Source: Lewinellaceae bacterium
GTDB lineage: Bacteria > Bacteroidota > Bacteroidia > Chitinophagales > Saprospiraceae
Direction: 5' to 3'
NCBI GenBank assembly: GCA_016712415.1
Contig: JADJRC010000014.1
Location: 62,001-126,000, forward strand
Length of the DNA: 64,000 nt
The translations under genes were made by a program, and so were the position numbers. Shown here piece after piece: positions 56,076 through 64,000 of this stretch. How positions within the stretch are numbered: position 1 is the first letter of the stretch; each line of letters starts with the position of its first letter. Below the pieces are notes generated by a model, which saw only the letters and a program-made list of their open reading frames with translations, did no database searches and was not told the DNA's origin.

Positions 56076-57041
56076 ATGCCCGTCCTCGCCAACACCGACT
56101 GCACCGACCGTGAACAGATACGCGAAGCGTTCCTGCCCTTCGCCCGGCCCGACTACGTCGAAGGCATGATCCTGGGCAACGATCTGGACAGCCTGCTGTC
56201 GGGCATGTACCTGCACCAAAAATTCGGCTGGCCTGTCGCGGGGGTGTACTGCAACTATAGCCGTCTCTGGCACACAGAAGCCGTCGGCCCGTTTCTGGAA
56301 AAGCTGTATTCCGGCAAGCTGATTGCTGTCGATCTCGATATTTACCACGCCGCCGTGCCGAGCCTGGGGCACCACATCATCGCCCTGAACCGGGAGGATG
56401 CGTTGCCCGGCCACAGCCATTCGCTCAACCCGAACGCCTTGCGCGGTTTTTCCGTGGAGCATCAATTTTTCCGAAAATATCCGCTGTCGACCCTGCATTT
56501 TCTGCTCTGGCTTTTCGGGGAGCCGGCCATTTCCCGCGATGCAGAACTGCTGGTATGGCTGACCGATTCCTCGTTTATCAATGCGCAGCAATACCGCGCG
56601 AATGTGGAGGCATGGGTCCGGCACTTTGCTTACCCCTCGTTTACCCGCTTGTTGCCGGCTTTGCAAACGCCCGAATTCGAGACGTTGCTGCGCGACCGCA
56701 TCCTGTCGCGGATGGCGCCGAATGCCTTGTGCCGGCCCGGCAAGCCGACCTATGCGTCGCGGCACCTGGGCCTGAGCGGGTGGCAGTGCCAGTTTGATCA
56801 CCCGGTCGTACAGCAACGCGATCTGGAACACCTGCTGGCGCTGCTGGCGGATATATGCGACTGGAAGCGGCTGCCTTTCCCCGAAACATTTGCCGGTCTG
56901 CTGGACGGCAGGCGGCTGGATATTCAGGTATCGGCATTGCGGGAGATCGACACACCTTTTAGTGAATGGCTGGAACAGACGGGCGTTTTTTCCTACGCCT
57001 TTACGTTCAAAGACCGTTTGAACTATACGGTTTTACGATAA
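56076..57041 (+). CDS. Conserved protein of unknown function (DHH-like motif)
   Basis: 321 residues from the ATG at 56076 (MPVLANTDCTDREQIREAFL); the frame is open from 55995 with a TTG there. It contains GMILGNDLDSLLSGMYLHQK, a D-x-D-x-x-L/S pattern resembling the DHH-phosphoesterase start, then IAVDLDIYHAAVPSLGHHII (another D/H cluster) and SLNPNALRGFS. No family is known to me for certain. Convergent with the aspartoacylase-like gene; the two coding regions overlap by 35 bases. Confidence 0.7.
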   Translation: MPVLANTDCTDREQIREAFLPFARPDYVEGMILGNDLDSLLSGMYLHQKFGWPVAGVYCNYSRLWHTEAVGPFLEKLYSGKLIAVDLDIYHAAVPSLGHHIIALNREDALPGHSHSLNPNALRGFSVEHQFFRKYPLSTLHFLLWLFGEPAISRDAELLVWLTDSSFINAQQYRANVEAWVRHFAYPSFTRLLPALQTPEFETLLRDRILSRMAPNALCRPGKPTYASRHLGLSGWQCQFDHPVVQQRDLEHLLALLADICDWKRLPFPETFAGLLDGRRLDIQVSALREIDTPFSEWLEQTGVFSYAFTFKDRLNYTVLR

Positions 57042-57963
57042 AAAAACCGTCCGAACCCCTGGGTTGGTACAGCGGCATCAGGATCAGACCGTCTTCGGGC
57101 GCCAGTACGGGGCCGGTAACATCATCGGCCAGGTGTTCACCTTCGGCGACGGGCTGGAAATTGAGGTACCCCGGCCGCATCCGGAAATCGTCGCCCGGCC
57201 GGATATGGTGCACATGGCGCAGTCGTGTTACTTTCGGCAGGGTTTCGCTGTATTGCTCCAGGGCGGTGCCGATCCGGGCGGAGAAGTCTTCCGGACCGAT
57301 GCAGCCTGCCGCGCGCAGGCAATTGATGATGCCCGATACCGAGCGGCTGACAGACACCGGGTCGTCGTGCCGGCCCGCTTCGAAGGCCACGCCGATGGTC
57401 TGTTTTGGAAAGCCTCCCGATTGAAAATGCCCTTCGGTGGCAAAGCGCAGCAGGGTGCCGCCGATGCCCTCGAAGAGATCGAGGATGACAGGGGCGTGCA
57501 GTTCCTTGGCCAGGCGCAGGCTGGAGGCATCGTCGGTGGGAATGCAGAAGATGCCGCCGTCGGCTGAAGTGGTGTGCAGGTCGAGTGCGACCACGGTTTC
57601 AGGTTTTTCGGCGGTGATTTCGGCGCAAATGGCGGTGTACAGGTTGGCCATTTCGAGGTCTTCGGCACGCAGATCGACCGGTTGCATGTGCCGGATGCGA
57701 TTCAGGTTGTCGACCGTCCATTGCCGGTTCAGGTCCTTTTCGATAAAGCGCAGGTGCTGCTCATACGCCTGCAGGTTGCCCAGCAGGCCGACCATCTTAC
57801 CGGCAAAAACAAAATCGGGATTACTTCGGGCTTCGCTTTCCAGAAGCCTGAATACGGTTTCAATGGCCTTGACGCCGGCGTGTTCGTTGCCGTGCACGGC
57901 GCCGAACACCAACACCAGGGCGCCGGCCCGAGCGCCTTCAAATCTTCCGATAATTCGATCCAT
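57007..57963 (-). CDS. Succinylglutamate desuccinylase / aspartoacylase family protein
   Basis: 318 residues. Zinc carboxypeptidase-like fold: FGAVHGNEHAGVKAIETVFR gives the H-x-x-E pair, VALDLHTTSADGG the third ligand (His), and LNRQWTV an Arg/Asn substrate loop. FEAGRHDDPVS carries the catalytic Glu. The C-terminal beta domain (HHIRPGDDFRMRPGYLNF) is typical of AstE/ASPA relatives. Removes an acyl group from an N-acyl amino acid; specificity cannot be told. Its 3' end overlaps the convergent gene by 35 bases. Confidence 0.88.
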   Translation of the reverse strand: MDRIIGRFEGARAGALVLVFGAVHGNEHAGVKAIETVFRLLESEARSNPDFVFAGKMVGLLGNLQAYEQHLRFIEKDLNRQWTVDNLNRIRHMQPVDLRAEDLEMANLYTAICAEITAEKPETVVALDLHTTSADGGIFCIPTDDASSLRLAKELHAPVILDLFEGIGGTLLRFATEGHFQSGGFPKQTIGVAFEAGRHDDPVSVSRSVSGIINCLRAAGCIGPEDFSARIGTALEQYSETLPKVTRLRHVHHIRPGDDFRMRPGYLNFQPVAEGEHLADDVTGPVLAPEDGLILMPLYQPRGSDGFFIVKPYSSNGL

Positions 57964-57980
57964 GGTATTTAAACAAAAAC

Positions 57981-58008
57981 GGCTTCCAAGGTAAACCCCT
58001 TGGAAGCC
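57981..58008. terminator. Hairpin terminator of the YfiT/AT-hook gene
   Basis: Perfect 11-base stem GGCTTCCAAGG/CCTTGGAAGCC, 6-base loop. On the minus strand it is followed by GTTTTTGTTT, and on the plus strand by CGTTTT. It lies between the minus-strand gene at 58037 and the next minus-strand gene's start at 57963. Confidence 0.85.
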
Positions 58009-58036
58009 CGTTTTATCTGTTGTGCGTAAAAAAATT

Positions 58037-59602
58037 TTACTCGCTCTTTTTCTTCGTACGTACTGCGCGCATGGCAGCCATCTGTTCCGGGTTTGCGCCG
58101 CGGCGCTTTTTCGGCTCGCCGTTGTCGGCAGCCTTGGCTTTAGGCTTCGGTCCCGGCTTTGCGGCAGCCTTGGTTTTTTTAGCAGTTGCCTTCGGCGCCT
58201 TTTGCTCTGCGGCGCCTTTGGCAGCCGCGAGTTTGGCCATCCGCGAGGCGCGGATTTTTGCCATGTGCTCGGCGCTCATGCCGCGACGTTTTTTCGGTTC
58301 GCCGTTGTCGGCAGCCTTTGCTTTAGGCTTCGGTCCCGGCTTCTTGCTTTCGCCCGTTGCTTTTGCTGTAACCGCCTGCGCGCGCAGGGCTTCCATCTCC
58401 GCCTTGGTGCGGCGCTTGCGTTTGGGTGCAGTGTCAGCAGATCCGGCAGCCTTTGCTTTCGGTTTCGGCACTGGCTTCTTGCCTTCACCCGTTGCAACAG
58501 TGGTTGCCGATTGAGCCTTGGGTTTCGGTCCAGGCTTTTTGCGTTCACCCGTAGCAACAGCGGTTGCCGATTGAGCCTTGGGTTTCGGGCCCGGTTTTTT
58601 GCGTTCACCCGTTGCAACAGTGGTTGCCGATTGAGCCTTGGGTTTCGGGCCCGGTTTTTTGCGTTCGCCCGTTGCAACAGTGGTTGCCGATTGAGCCTTG
58701 GGCTTCGGGCCCGGTTTTTTGCGTTCGCCTGATGATTTGGCAGCGGCCTGCTGAGCCCTGAACGCTTCCATTTCCTCTTTTGTGCGGCGTTTGCGCTTTG
58801 GCGCAGCGCCAGTTTCGGCGGCCTGCGCTTTGGGTTTACGGCCTGGCTTCTTGCGTTCTGCCGGTGCCGGAGGCGCACCTTCTGCAGTTTTAAGCGTTTC
58901 CATTTCGGCTTTGCTGCGGCGACCGCGTTTCGGTGCAGAACCCGCCGGTTTAGCTTTGGGTCCGCGTTTCCTGCCGGGTGTTGCCTTCGGCGGTGTCGCC
59001 TGCTCATCCGTTGCCGCATCGGTATTGGCCAGCAAACCCGATACGTCAAGGCCGGCCTTTTCTTCATCCAGGGCCTTGCCCTTCGCGATCAGCTTGATGT
59101 GTGCGACGTGGTGGCGCGCATGCCAGGCGTAAAGTGCAATGGCTTCGGGCAGCGGAATAATACGCTGCATTTCCGGGTGGTAGTAACCGCGTTCGAGGGC
59201 CTCTTCAGAAAGCGAGCCCAGAAACGCCACCCACCGCTCGTGCAATGCCGTTAATATCCTAACCGAACTTTTTACCGGCGCGAACTTGGCATCATCCGTT
59301 TCCGCCCAGGAGGATTCTTCGTATGGTTTGATGATCGGCGCCTGTTCCGTAACGGCCAGTTTCATGCGTACATATGCATTCATGTGACTGTCGGCGAGGT
59401 GGTGCACAACCTGTCGGGCCGTCCACCCGCCGGTACGATAAGCGGTATCGAGTTGGCCGCTTTTTAATTTTTTAAGTATTTTTTTTAGCGTTTTGGGAAG
59501 TGCGGCAATTGTCTTGATATTTTTCCGTATTTCACTTAGCGTATAGGATTTACCATATTCAAACTGGCCTATTGGGTACCTGCGTTTATCCTGCGACTTC
59601 AT
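58037..59602 (-). CDS. YfiT/DinB-type putative metal-dependent hydrolase with long AT-hook-like basic tail
   Basis: 521 residues. N-terminal ~185: YfiT/BstA-type DinB domain (RRYPIGQFEYGKSYT; GGWTARQVVHHLADSHMNAY; YAWHARHHVAHIKLI with the metal-binding His triad). The rest is a lysine/proline/alanine-rich tail with repeated KKPGPKPKA blocks, several with KRRTKEEMEA or KRRRSKAEMETL beside them, and two KKRRG...M....R. units at the end. KPGPKPK is AT-hook/histone-H1-like. In other bacteria the hydrolase lacks this tail. The fusion suggests chromatin or nucleic-acid tethering (inference). Four exact 60-base repeats encode part of the tail. Confidence 0.85.
   Translation of the reverse strand: MKSQDKRRYPIGQFEYGKSYTLSEIRKNIKTIAALPKTLKKILKKLKSGQLDTAYRTGGWTARQVVHHLADSHMNAYVRMKLAVTEQAPIIKPYEESSWAETDDAKFAPVKSSVRILTALHERWVAFLGSLSEEALERGYYHPEMQRIIPLPEAIALYAWHARHHVAHIKLIAKGKALDEEKAGLDVSGLLANTDAATDEQATPPKATPGRKRGPKAKPAGSAPKRGRRSKAEMETLKTAEGAPPAPAERKKPGRKPKAQAAETGAAPKRKRRTKEEMEAFRAQQAAAKSSGERKKPGPKPKAQSATTVATGERKKPGPKPKAQSATTVATGERKKPGPKPKAQSATAVATGERKKPGPKPKAQSATTVATGEGKKPVPKPKAKAAGSADTAPKRKRRTKAEMEALRAQAVTAKATGESKKPGPKPKAKAADNGEPKKRRGMSAEHMAKIRASRMAKLAAAKGAAEQKAPKATAKKTKAAAKPGPKPKAKAADNGEPKKRRGANPEQMAAMRAVRTKKKSE
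58503..58735. repeat. 60-bp tandem repeat encoding the basic tail
   Basis: GTTGCCGATTGAGCCTTGGG recurs at 58503, 58563, 58623 and 58683, a period of exactly 60 bases (20 codons), within the minus-strand gene. The units differ by single bases. Confidence 0.9.
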
Positions 59603-59868
59603 TGTGGGTGTGATTTAGTTTGATTTAAAATTTACGCAATTCATGGGTTGATAAATACTCCGGCGGTACCTGTTCAGAGAATTGGACGCCGGAGTACTTA
59701 ACGCAATATATTACTGTCCAATCCGCATGAGAATGAACAACAGAGTTGGAGACCCTTGTATATAAATTGACGGATTTTGAAATCCGCCGTACATGTGCGG
59801 CGTGGAGCATAACAAAGCTCATGATGCAGCATTCAATTGTTAGCGTTAAAACAGGTCATTTATTATAA
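59603..59868. other. Intergenic region, no gene seen
   Basis: About 266 bases upstream of the YfiT-type gene. A short inverted repeat near 59771 (CGGATTTTGAAATCCG) resembles the one after kdsA. Short open frames here are not protein-like. Confidence 0.5.
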
Positions 59869-60477
59869 TTATCCGACACTATCTTTCCAGCGCCATAAAT
59901 AACGACACGCAATTGTCCTGTAAGGGCGCCAGGGTTCGGCGTGTTCGATCATTTTATCTTTTAATTTTTTGTCGTTCATATCCAGATCAAACAACCTGGC
60001 CATAGCAACCTGGATGCCGAGGTCGTCTACAGGGAACACATCCGGCCTTCCGAGTGTGAACATCAGCGTCATCTGTGCCGTCCATTTGCCAACGCCTTTT
60101 ATCCCGGTCAGAAATACGATAATTTCCTCATCGTCCATTGCAGACCAATGATGGTTTTCAAGATCGTATTGGCGGGAAAACAAAGCGACGTTTTTCAGAT
60201 ACGCGGCCTTCTGGCTGGATATGCCTGCACCGCGCAACTGTTCAACGGGCAACCCGATAAGTTGTTCGGGATGCGGATAATTATCAAGGAATAAAGCGCG
60301 AAACCTGGAAAAAATTGTTGCGGCAGCCTTGACACTTAATTGCTGGGAAACAATTGACTCCAGCAAATCAAAATAAACATTTCCGGAAGGGGTAAAATCA
60401 GGAACATCAACGGAGGTGCTGATTATCCTGAATTTATCATCCTGTCTTAAATGCGCCAGTATCAACTCCAGATTCAT
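59869..60477 (-). CDS. DNA-3-methyladenine glycosylase II-type (HhH-GPD)
   Basis: 202 residues. Helix-hairpin-helix GIKGVGKWTAQMTLMFTLGR, then PDVFPVDDLGIQVAMARL with the catalytic Asp (VDD) are the AlkA-type GPD signature. N-terminal VYFDLLESIVSQQLSVKAAA (SQQ-S loop) is also conserved. It excises alkylated bases in base excision repair. The N-terminal TBP-like domain of E. coli AlkA is absent, as in the short bacterial subclass. Monocistronic. Confidence 0.92.
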   Translation of the reverse strand: MNLELILAHLRQDDKFRIISTSVDVPDFTPSGNVYFDLLESIVSQQLSVKAAATIFSRFRALFLDNYPHPEQLIGLPVEQLRGAGISSQKAAYLKNVALFSRQYDLENHHWSAMDDEEIIVFLTGIKGVGKWTAQMTLMFTLGRPDVFPVDDLGIQVAMARLFDLDMNDKKLKDKMIEHAEPWRPYRTIACRYLWRWKDSVG

Positions 60478-60777
60478 GCGGCAAGGTAAAGGGAAAAAAA
60501 CCTATCAAGGTAATGAATGGTGCGGAATTTATTTAATTTAGAAACAACAAATATGCGGATATCTTAATTTCAAGTTGTAATTCCCGACAAGTCCGGGAAA
60601 ATCTTTGCTCAATTATCATGCCCGGCTTCCCACATCTGCGGTCTGTTTCGAGGACCGGTTCCCTGATCTTCGGCGGCACGCCAAAAATGAATACCAAACA
60701 TCTTTTGTTACTCTTGCCCAAAACAAATAATATTGCCCTGCCGGATTATGATCACAACCGCCCCGGCGTTCGGATAT

Positions 60778-62049
60778 ATGGGATTCCAAAAAGTAAATAC
60801 AATTGACGGAAAGAACGAGATGCTGCACTTTGTCCGCAGCCTGCTCGACGATGTTCAAGCCTTCGAATACATGCTCGAAAACGACTGGTTTGAGTCCAAT
60901 ATCACACGTATTGGCGCCGAACAGGAGATGTGTCTGGTGCACAACAAGACTTTCAAGCCCGCCAATATCAATATGCAGGTGCTCGACAGACTCCAGGACA
61001 AGCCCTGGTGTGTAACGGAACTGGCAAAGTTCAACCTGGAAACCAACCTCAGTCCGCGGGAGTTTACGGGTGATTGCCTGAGTCAGATGGAGGCGGAAAA
61101 CAACCGTTATCTTGCGGAAATACAAGCGGTGCTCAACGATTTTGATGCCAGCATTATTCTTTGCGGTATCCTGCCGACGCTGCGCAAACACGACCTTGAA
61201 ATGCACAACCTGACGCCCAAGGATCGCTACTTTGCGCTGATGGCGGCAATTCAGAAGCATATGCTCGGCACTTCTTTCGAGTTGCGGGTAGAAGGAATTG
61301 ATGAATTGCTTGTCAAACACGATTCGCCGTTGCTGGAAGCCTGCAATACCAGTTTTCAGGTGCATTTGCAGGTATCGCCGAAGGAGTTTGTCAAGATGTA
61401 CAATATCGCACAAACACTGGCCGGACCGGTGATTGCCATGTCTGCCAATTCCCCGCTGGTGTTTGGTCGCCGCTTGTGGCACGAAACCCGTATTGCCCTG
61501 TTCCAGCAAAGCCTTGACACGCGCACTACCAGCGACCACATGCGCGAGCGGCTGCCGCGCGTCAATTTCGGTTCCGACTGGCTGCGCGGCGATATTACGG
61601 AGATATACAAAGAGGATATTAGCCGTTTCCGGGTGCTGCTTGCCGGCGGAATCGACGAGAACTCGATCAGCATGGTACAGGAAGGTAAAACGCCCAAACT
61701 CCGCGCGCTGCAGATACACAACTCCACGGTGTATCGCTGGAACCGGCCTTGTTACGGCATCTCGCCAAACGGCAAGCCGCACCTGCGCATCGAAAACCGC
61801 GTGATGCCCTCAGGCCCCACCTCTGTGGATGAAGTGGCCAATGCCGCCTTCTGGCTGGGTTGTATGGTGGCCATGGGCAATCAATACGACGATATCACCA
61901 AACACATCGATTTTGTCGATACCCGCGATAATTTCCTTAAAGCAGCCAAGTTCGGTATCGATACCACTTTTACCTGGTTCAAGGATAAAAAGGTGCCCGT
62001 AACTGAACTTATCCTGAAGGAATTGTTGCCCATGGCAAAGAAGGGCTGA
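60778..62049 (+). CDS. Glutamate-cysteine-ligase-like (GCS2) domain, first part of a split gene
   Basis: The start is taken at the ATG at 60778 (MGFQKVNTIDGKNEML); the frame extends upstream to a TTG at 60733. GCS2-type signatures: ITRIGAEQEMCLV, ETNLSPREFTG, LCGILPTLRK, SFQVHLQVSP, ARTT-like RTTSDHMRERLPRVN, HLRIENRVMPSGP. ~424 residues. The last codons (AKKG, stop) end where relatives continue into a CBS region; one A missing from GCAAAGAAGGG (near 62037-62040) would join it to the gene at 62052. Ligates glutamate and an amine or thiol in the family; substrate uncertain. Confidence 0.88.
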   Translation: MGFQKVNTIDGKNEMLHFVRSLLDDVQAFEYMLENDWFESNITRIGAEQEMCLVHNKTFKPANINMQVLDRLQDKPWCVTELAKFNLETNLSPREFTGDCLSQMEAENNRYLAEIQAVLNDFDASIILCGILPTLRKHDLEMHNLTPKDRYFALMAAIQKHMLGTSFELRVEGIDELLVKHDSPLLEACNTSFQVHLQVSPKEFVKMYNIAQTLAGPVIAMSANSPLVFGRRLWHETRIALFQQSLDTRTTSDHMRERLPRVNFGSDWLRGDITEIYKEDISRFRVLLAGGIDENSISMVQEGKTPKLRALQIHNSTVYRWNRPCYGISPNGKPHLRIENRVMPSGPTSVDEVANAAFWLGCMVAMGNQYDDITKHIDFVDTRDNFLKAAKFGIDTTFTWFKDKKVPVTELILKELLPMAKKG

Positions 62050-62051
62050 AA

Positions 62052-62699
62052 ATGCGGAAAGTCAAAACGTCCGATATCAGCAAATACCTCGGCATCATCG
62101 AGGCCCGTACGAAGGACCACAGGACGGGCGCCCGCTGGATATTGCGCACCTACACCGCGCTGAAAAAAGAAGTTACCAACGATGAAGCCGTCACCGCCGT
62201 CACCGCCGCTATTGTAAAAAATCAAAAAGAAAACAAACCCGTGCATACCTGGAAAGAAGGCACCGCAGCCGATCTCGAAGACTGGCATCCCTCCAAGATC
62301 AAGGTGGAGGAGTTTATGTCGACCGACCTGTTCACCGTACAAAAAGACGACCTGATCGAGCTTGTGGCCGAGATCATGAACTGGCGGCGCATCCGGTACA
62401 TGCCCGTGGAAAACAGCAAGGGCGAAATCGCCGGACTTATCTCCAGCCGGATGCTGCTGCGCCACTTTGCGCGCCGCAACGAACTGGAAGAAAATCTCGC
62501 CTCTACGGTCAAGGATATCATGGTCGAAAAACCTGTCACCGTGACACCCGATACTACTATCATGGAGGCCATGAAAATCATGCGGGAGCACCGCATCGGC
62601 TGCCTGCCCGTTGTAAAAGGAAAGGAACTGGTGGGCATTATTACAGAAATGGATTTTCTGCGCATCACCGCTCGGTTGATGGAACGTATGGAGAAATAG
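62052..62699 (+). CDS. CBS-domain pair, probable C-terminal part of the split ligase
   Basis: 215 residues if read as a separate gene from the ATG at 62052, but the upstream frame is open (EGLKMRKVKT) and matches the fused family form. The first ~90 residues are a linker (KYLGIIEARTKDHRTGARWI; VHTWKEGTAADLEDW). Two CBS motifs follow (VEEFMSTDLFTVQKDDLIEL; VKDIMVEKPVTVTPDTTIME, with HRIGCLPVVKGKELVGIIT). CBS pairs bind adenosyl ligands and regulate the attached enzyme. It lies 2 bases after the first part; probably one protein of ~640 residues. Confidence 0.85.
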   Translation: MRKVKTSDISKYLGIIEARTKDHRTGARWILRTYTALKKEVTNDEAVTAVTAAIVKNQKENKPVHTWKEGTAADLEDWHPSKIKVEEFMSTDLFTVQKDDLIELVAEIMNWRRIRYMPVENSKGEIAGLISSRMLLRHFARRNELEENLASTVKDIMVEKPVTVTPDTTIMEAMKIMREHRIGCLPVVKGKELVGIITEMDFLRITARLMERMEK

Positions 62700-62700
62700 G

Positions 62701-62771
62701 GGTTTTCGGGTTGCGGGTTTCTGGTTGGCGTTGCCCCACCTGTTACCCGCAACCCGAAAACCCGCAACCCT
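62701..62771. terminator. Inverted repeat after the CBS gene
   Basis: GGTTTTCGGGTTGCGGGTT (62701-62719) pairs with AACCCGCAACCCGAAAACC region at 62745-62763, a long GC-rich stem with a 25-base loop. Probably ends transcription of the ligase gene; no T-run was found. Confidence 0.5.
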
Positions 62772-62792
62772 TAAAACTTAACCAATATTGCA

Positions 62793-62800
62793 TATATTTG
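62793..62800 (+). promoter_or_regulatory. Candidate -7 box for the last gene
   Basis: TATATTTG fits TAnnTTTG; 39 bases before the ATG at 62840. Upstream (62700-62770) a short inverted repeat (GGGTTTTCGGGTTGCGGGTT / AACCCGCAACCCGAAAACCC, roughly) may terminate the CBS gene. Confidence 0.5.
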
Positions 62801-62839
62801 CATTGCCAAAAAATTAGTTCACTCAAAAACCAAACCCCC

Positions 62840-64000
62840 ATGAAAAACAAAAAGGCGCTCGCCTTTTGCGGCTTCTTTTGCTGCTCCATTTTCCTTTTCG
62901 CCCAGACACAATCCTTTCCATGGTGGGACTACCGCAGTTCCACATGGCTCAACGGGCGCGTCGGAGTCGGGTTCCAGTTCAGCAACCAAAACCGGCAGTT
63001 GTACTTTTTTACTGAAACGGATATTTGTGTATCCTGTATGGTAAATCATTTTACCAGGCCACCTGAAAACCTGCACGAGCAAATCCGGTACAACCAGTAC
63101 CGTGGAAATCTGCATTTAAAACTACAGACCAGCAAAGATTTTAAACTGTACAACACGCTGTTTTCAAAGAAAAACAGCGACATACAATTCAAAAATCTTT
63201 CGTGGACGTACTGGACCGGTGTCGCGGCGTCGGTCGACCTCGGTCTTTACCGACCCGGCAAACTGGCCGATCTGGAAACGGGTGCATTGACCGATGCATT
63301 CAGGCGCCGATCCAGGCTGCGCATTCGCTACGATGTGATTTCCCGCTATCACTCCTATTACTACCGGAAACTCAGCAATACCGTCGGCAATATAACCCTC
63401 ACGGTTGCCGCTCTCGACGACCGCTGGGGCCTGAATATAAATTGGGGCAACGACGCCTTTATATTCGGGCAATTGCGCGGTTTTCTGGTCAGCCACGACC
63501 ACGGCGAGTCCAACTCAGCCTATATATCCGGCTACTGGCGCCCCCTGGAGCAAAAAAACCGCAACCCCAACGAATCCTATCCATACCGACCCGAAAGTCT
63601 TCAGAAACTGGAACTCGGAGCCTCCCTGCGGATGATTACCGACCGCAGAACGCACAAACGCTCCAGCTCCAACCAGGCGCGTGTCGGCGCTTACGACGTC
63701 ATCGGGCTGGTTAACAGTTTCCACGGCTATTACGGGATAAAAATGAAGGCGGAAACGGGTTTTTACAGCCTCAACGCCCTGATCGGAAAAGACGACATGA
63801 AATGGGGCCGCGACATGCAGCGTTTTGCACACCAGGGATATCGCCACCTGCCCGCAAAGTTTGCGCGGCGCGTTTTTGCACAGTTTGTCAAAGGCACCGA
63901 CTCTCCTCTGTTCCCCTGGGAAAGCCAGCCGTACTATTACAAGAAACCGCGTTTTTATTACGAGTTCAACACGGAGTTATTGTACCCATATGCACGGTGG
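62840..64000 (+). CDS. Secreted or outer-membrane hypothetical protein (3' end outside window)
   Basis: 387 codons are open from the ATG at 62840 to the right edge without a stop, so the gene continues. Signal peptide MKNKKALAFCGFFCCSIFLF, cleaved near FAQ. The mature part is aromatic-rich and beta-like (WLNGRVGVGFQFSNQNRQLY; FKLYNTLFSKKNSDIQFKNL; DDRWGLNINWGNDAFIFGQL), suggesting a barrel or secreted beta protein. No family recognised. Confidence 0.75.
   Translation, partial: MKNKKALAFCGFFCCSIFLFAQTQSFPWWDYRSSTWLNGRVGVGFQFSNQNRQLYFFTETDICVSCMVNHFTRPPENLHEQIRYNQYRGNLHLKLQTSKDFKLYNTLFSKKNSDIQFKNLSWTYWTGVAASVDLGLYRPGKLADLETGALTDAFRRRSRLRIRYDVISRYHSYYYRKLSNTVGNITLTVAALDDRWGLNINWGNDAFIFGQLRGFLVSHDHGESNSAYISGYWRPLEQKNRNPNESYPYRPESLQKLELGASLRMITDRRTHKRSSSNQARVGAYDVIGLVNSFHGYYGIKMKAETGFYSLNALIGKDDMKWGRDMQRFAHQGYRHLPAKFARRVFAQFVKGTDSPLFPWESQPYYYKKPRFYYEFNTELLYPYARW

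Overview
The window looks like a chromosome segment of a Bacteroidota bacterium, probably of the Saprospiria type. The evidence is TAnnTTTG-type -7 promoter boxes, a type IX secretion (T9SS) sorting tail, PKD and CHAT surface proteins, Bacteroidota-style TonB/ExbD clusters, ECF sigma/anti-sigma pairs and LPS-type KdsA. Most of the window is moderately GC-rich. About 29.7-39.5 kb is conspicuously AT-rich and carries only plus-strand genes. No rRNA, tRNA, CRISPR array, transposase or integrase was recognised.

Layout. 0-2.2 kb: tail of an outer-membrane peptidase-like protein, then kdsA. 2.2-8.5 kb: an ECF sigma factor and membrane TPR partner, divergent from a secreted PKD/barrel protein and a TPR-CHAT protease-like protein. 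8.9-18.6 kb: exbB-exbD-exbD-tonB, a second exbD-tonB pair made by duplication, a frameshifted Gfo/Idh oxidoreductase, and a minus-strand group of TPR protein, PstS-like lipoprotein and small membrane protein. 19-28.3 kb: pdxJ, a CPBP protease ending in a heptamer repeat, three glycosyltransferases, two lipoproteins and a degP remnant. 28.5-39.5 kb: the AT-rich island. 39.5-47.3 kb: a decayed AraC regulator, methyltransferase, VWA protein, a second ECF sigma/anti-sigma/TonB-C operon, a hydrolase and adenine deaminase. 47.3-56 kb: a DjlA-like protein, a giant PKD/beta-helix T9SS protein with an 11-G tract in its signal peptide, and two tandem paralogous surface proteins. 56-64 kb: an unknown protein, an aspartoacylase-family protein, a YfiT-type protein with an AT-hook-like tail, an AlkA-type glycosylase, a glutamate-cysteine-ligase-like protein with a CBS part, and the start of a secreted protein.

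The island is the most unusual part. One to four small AT-rich genes at a time, all in one orientation, are separated by GC-richer imperfect palindromes. Four of these form two clearly homologous pairs, and most boundaries end in an ACGTT-type sequence shortly before the next gene. This resembles an integron-like cassette array lacking its integrase. Cargo includes a GHKL ATPase fused to a PD-(D/E)XK nuclease (predicted defence), a Fic AMPylase with three phased direct repeats in its promoter, two WG-repeat proteins, membrane proteins and a KTSC-like lipoprotein.

Many genes, especially in the island, are interrupted by single-base indels, often in short homopolymers, while their motifs stay intact. 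This suggests sequencing error at least in part, so several genes are described here as reconstructed single genes.
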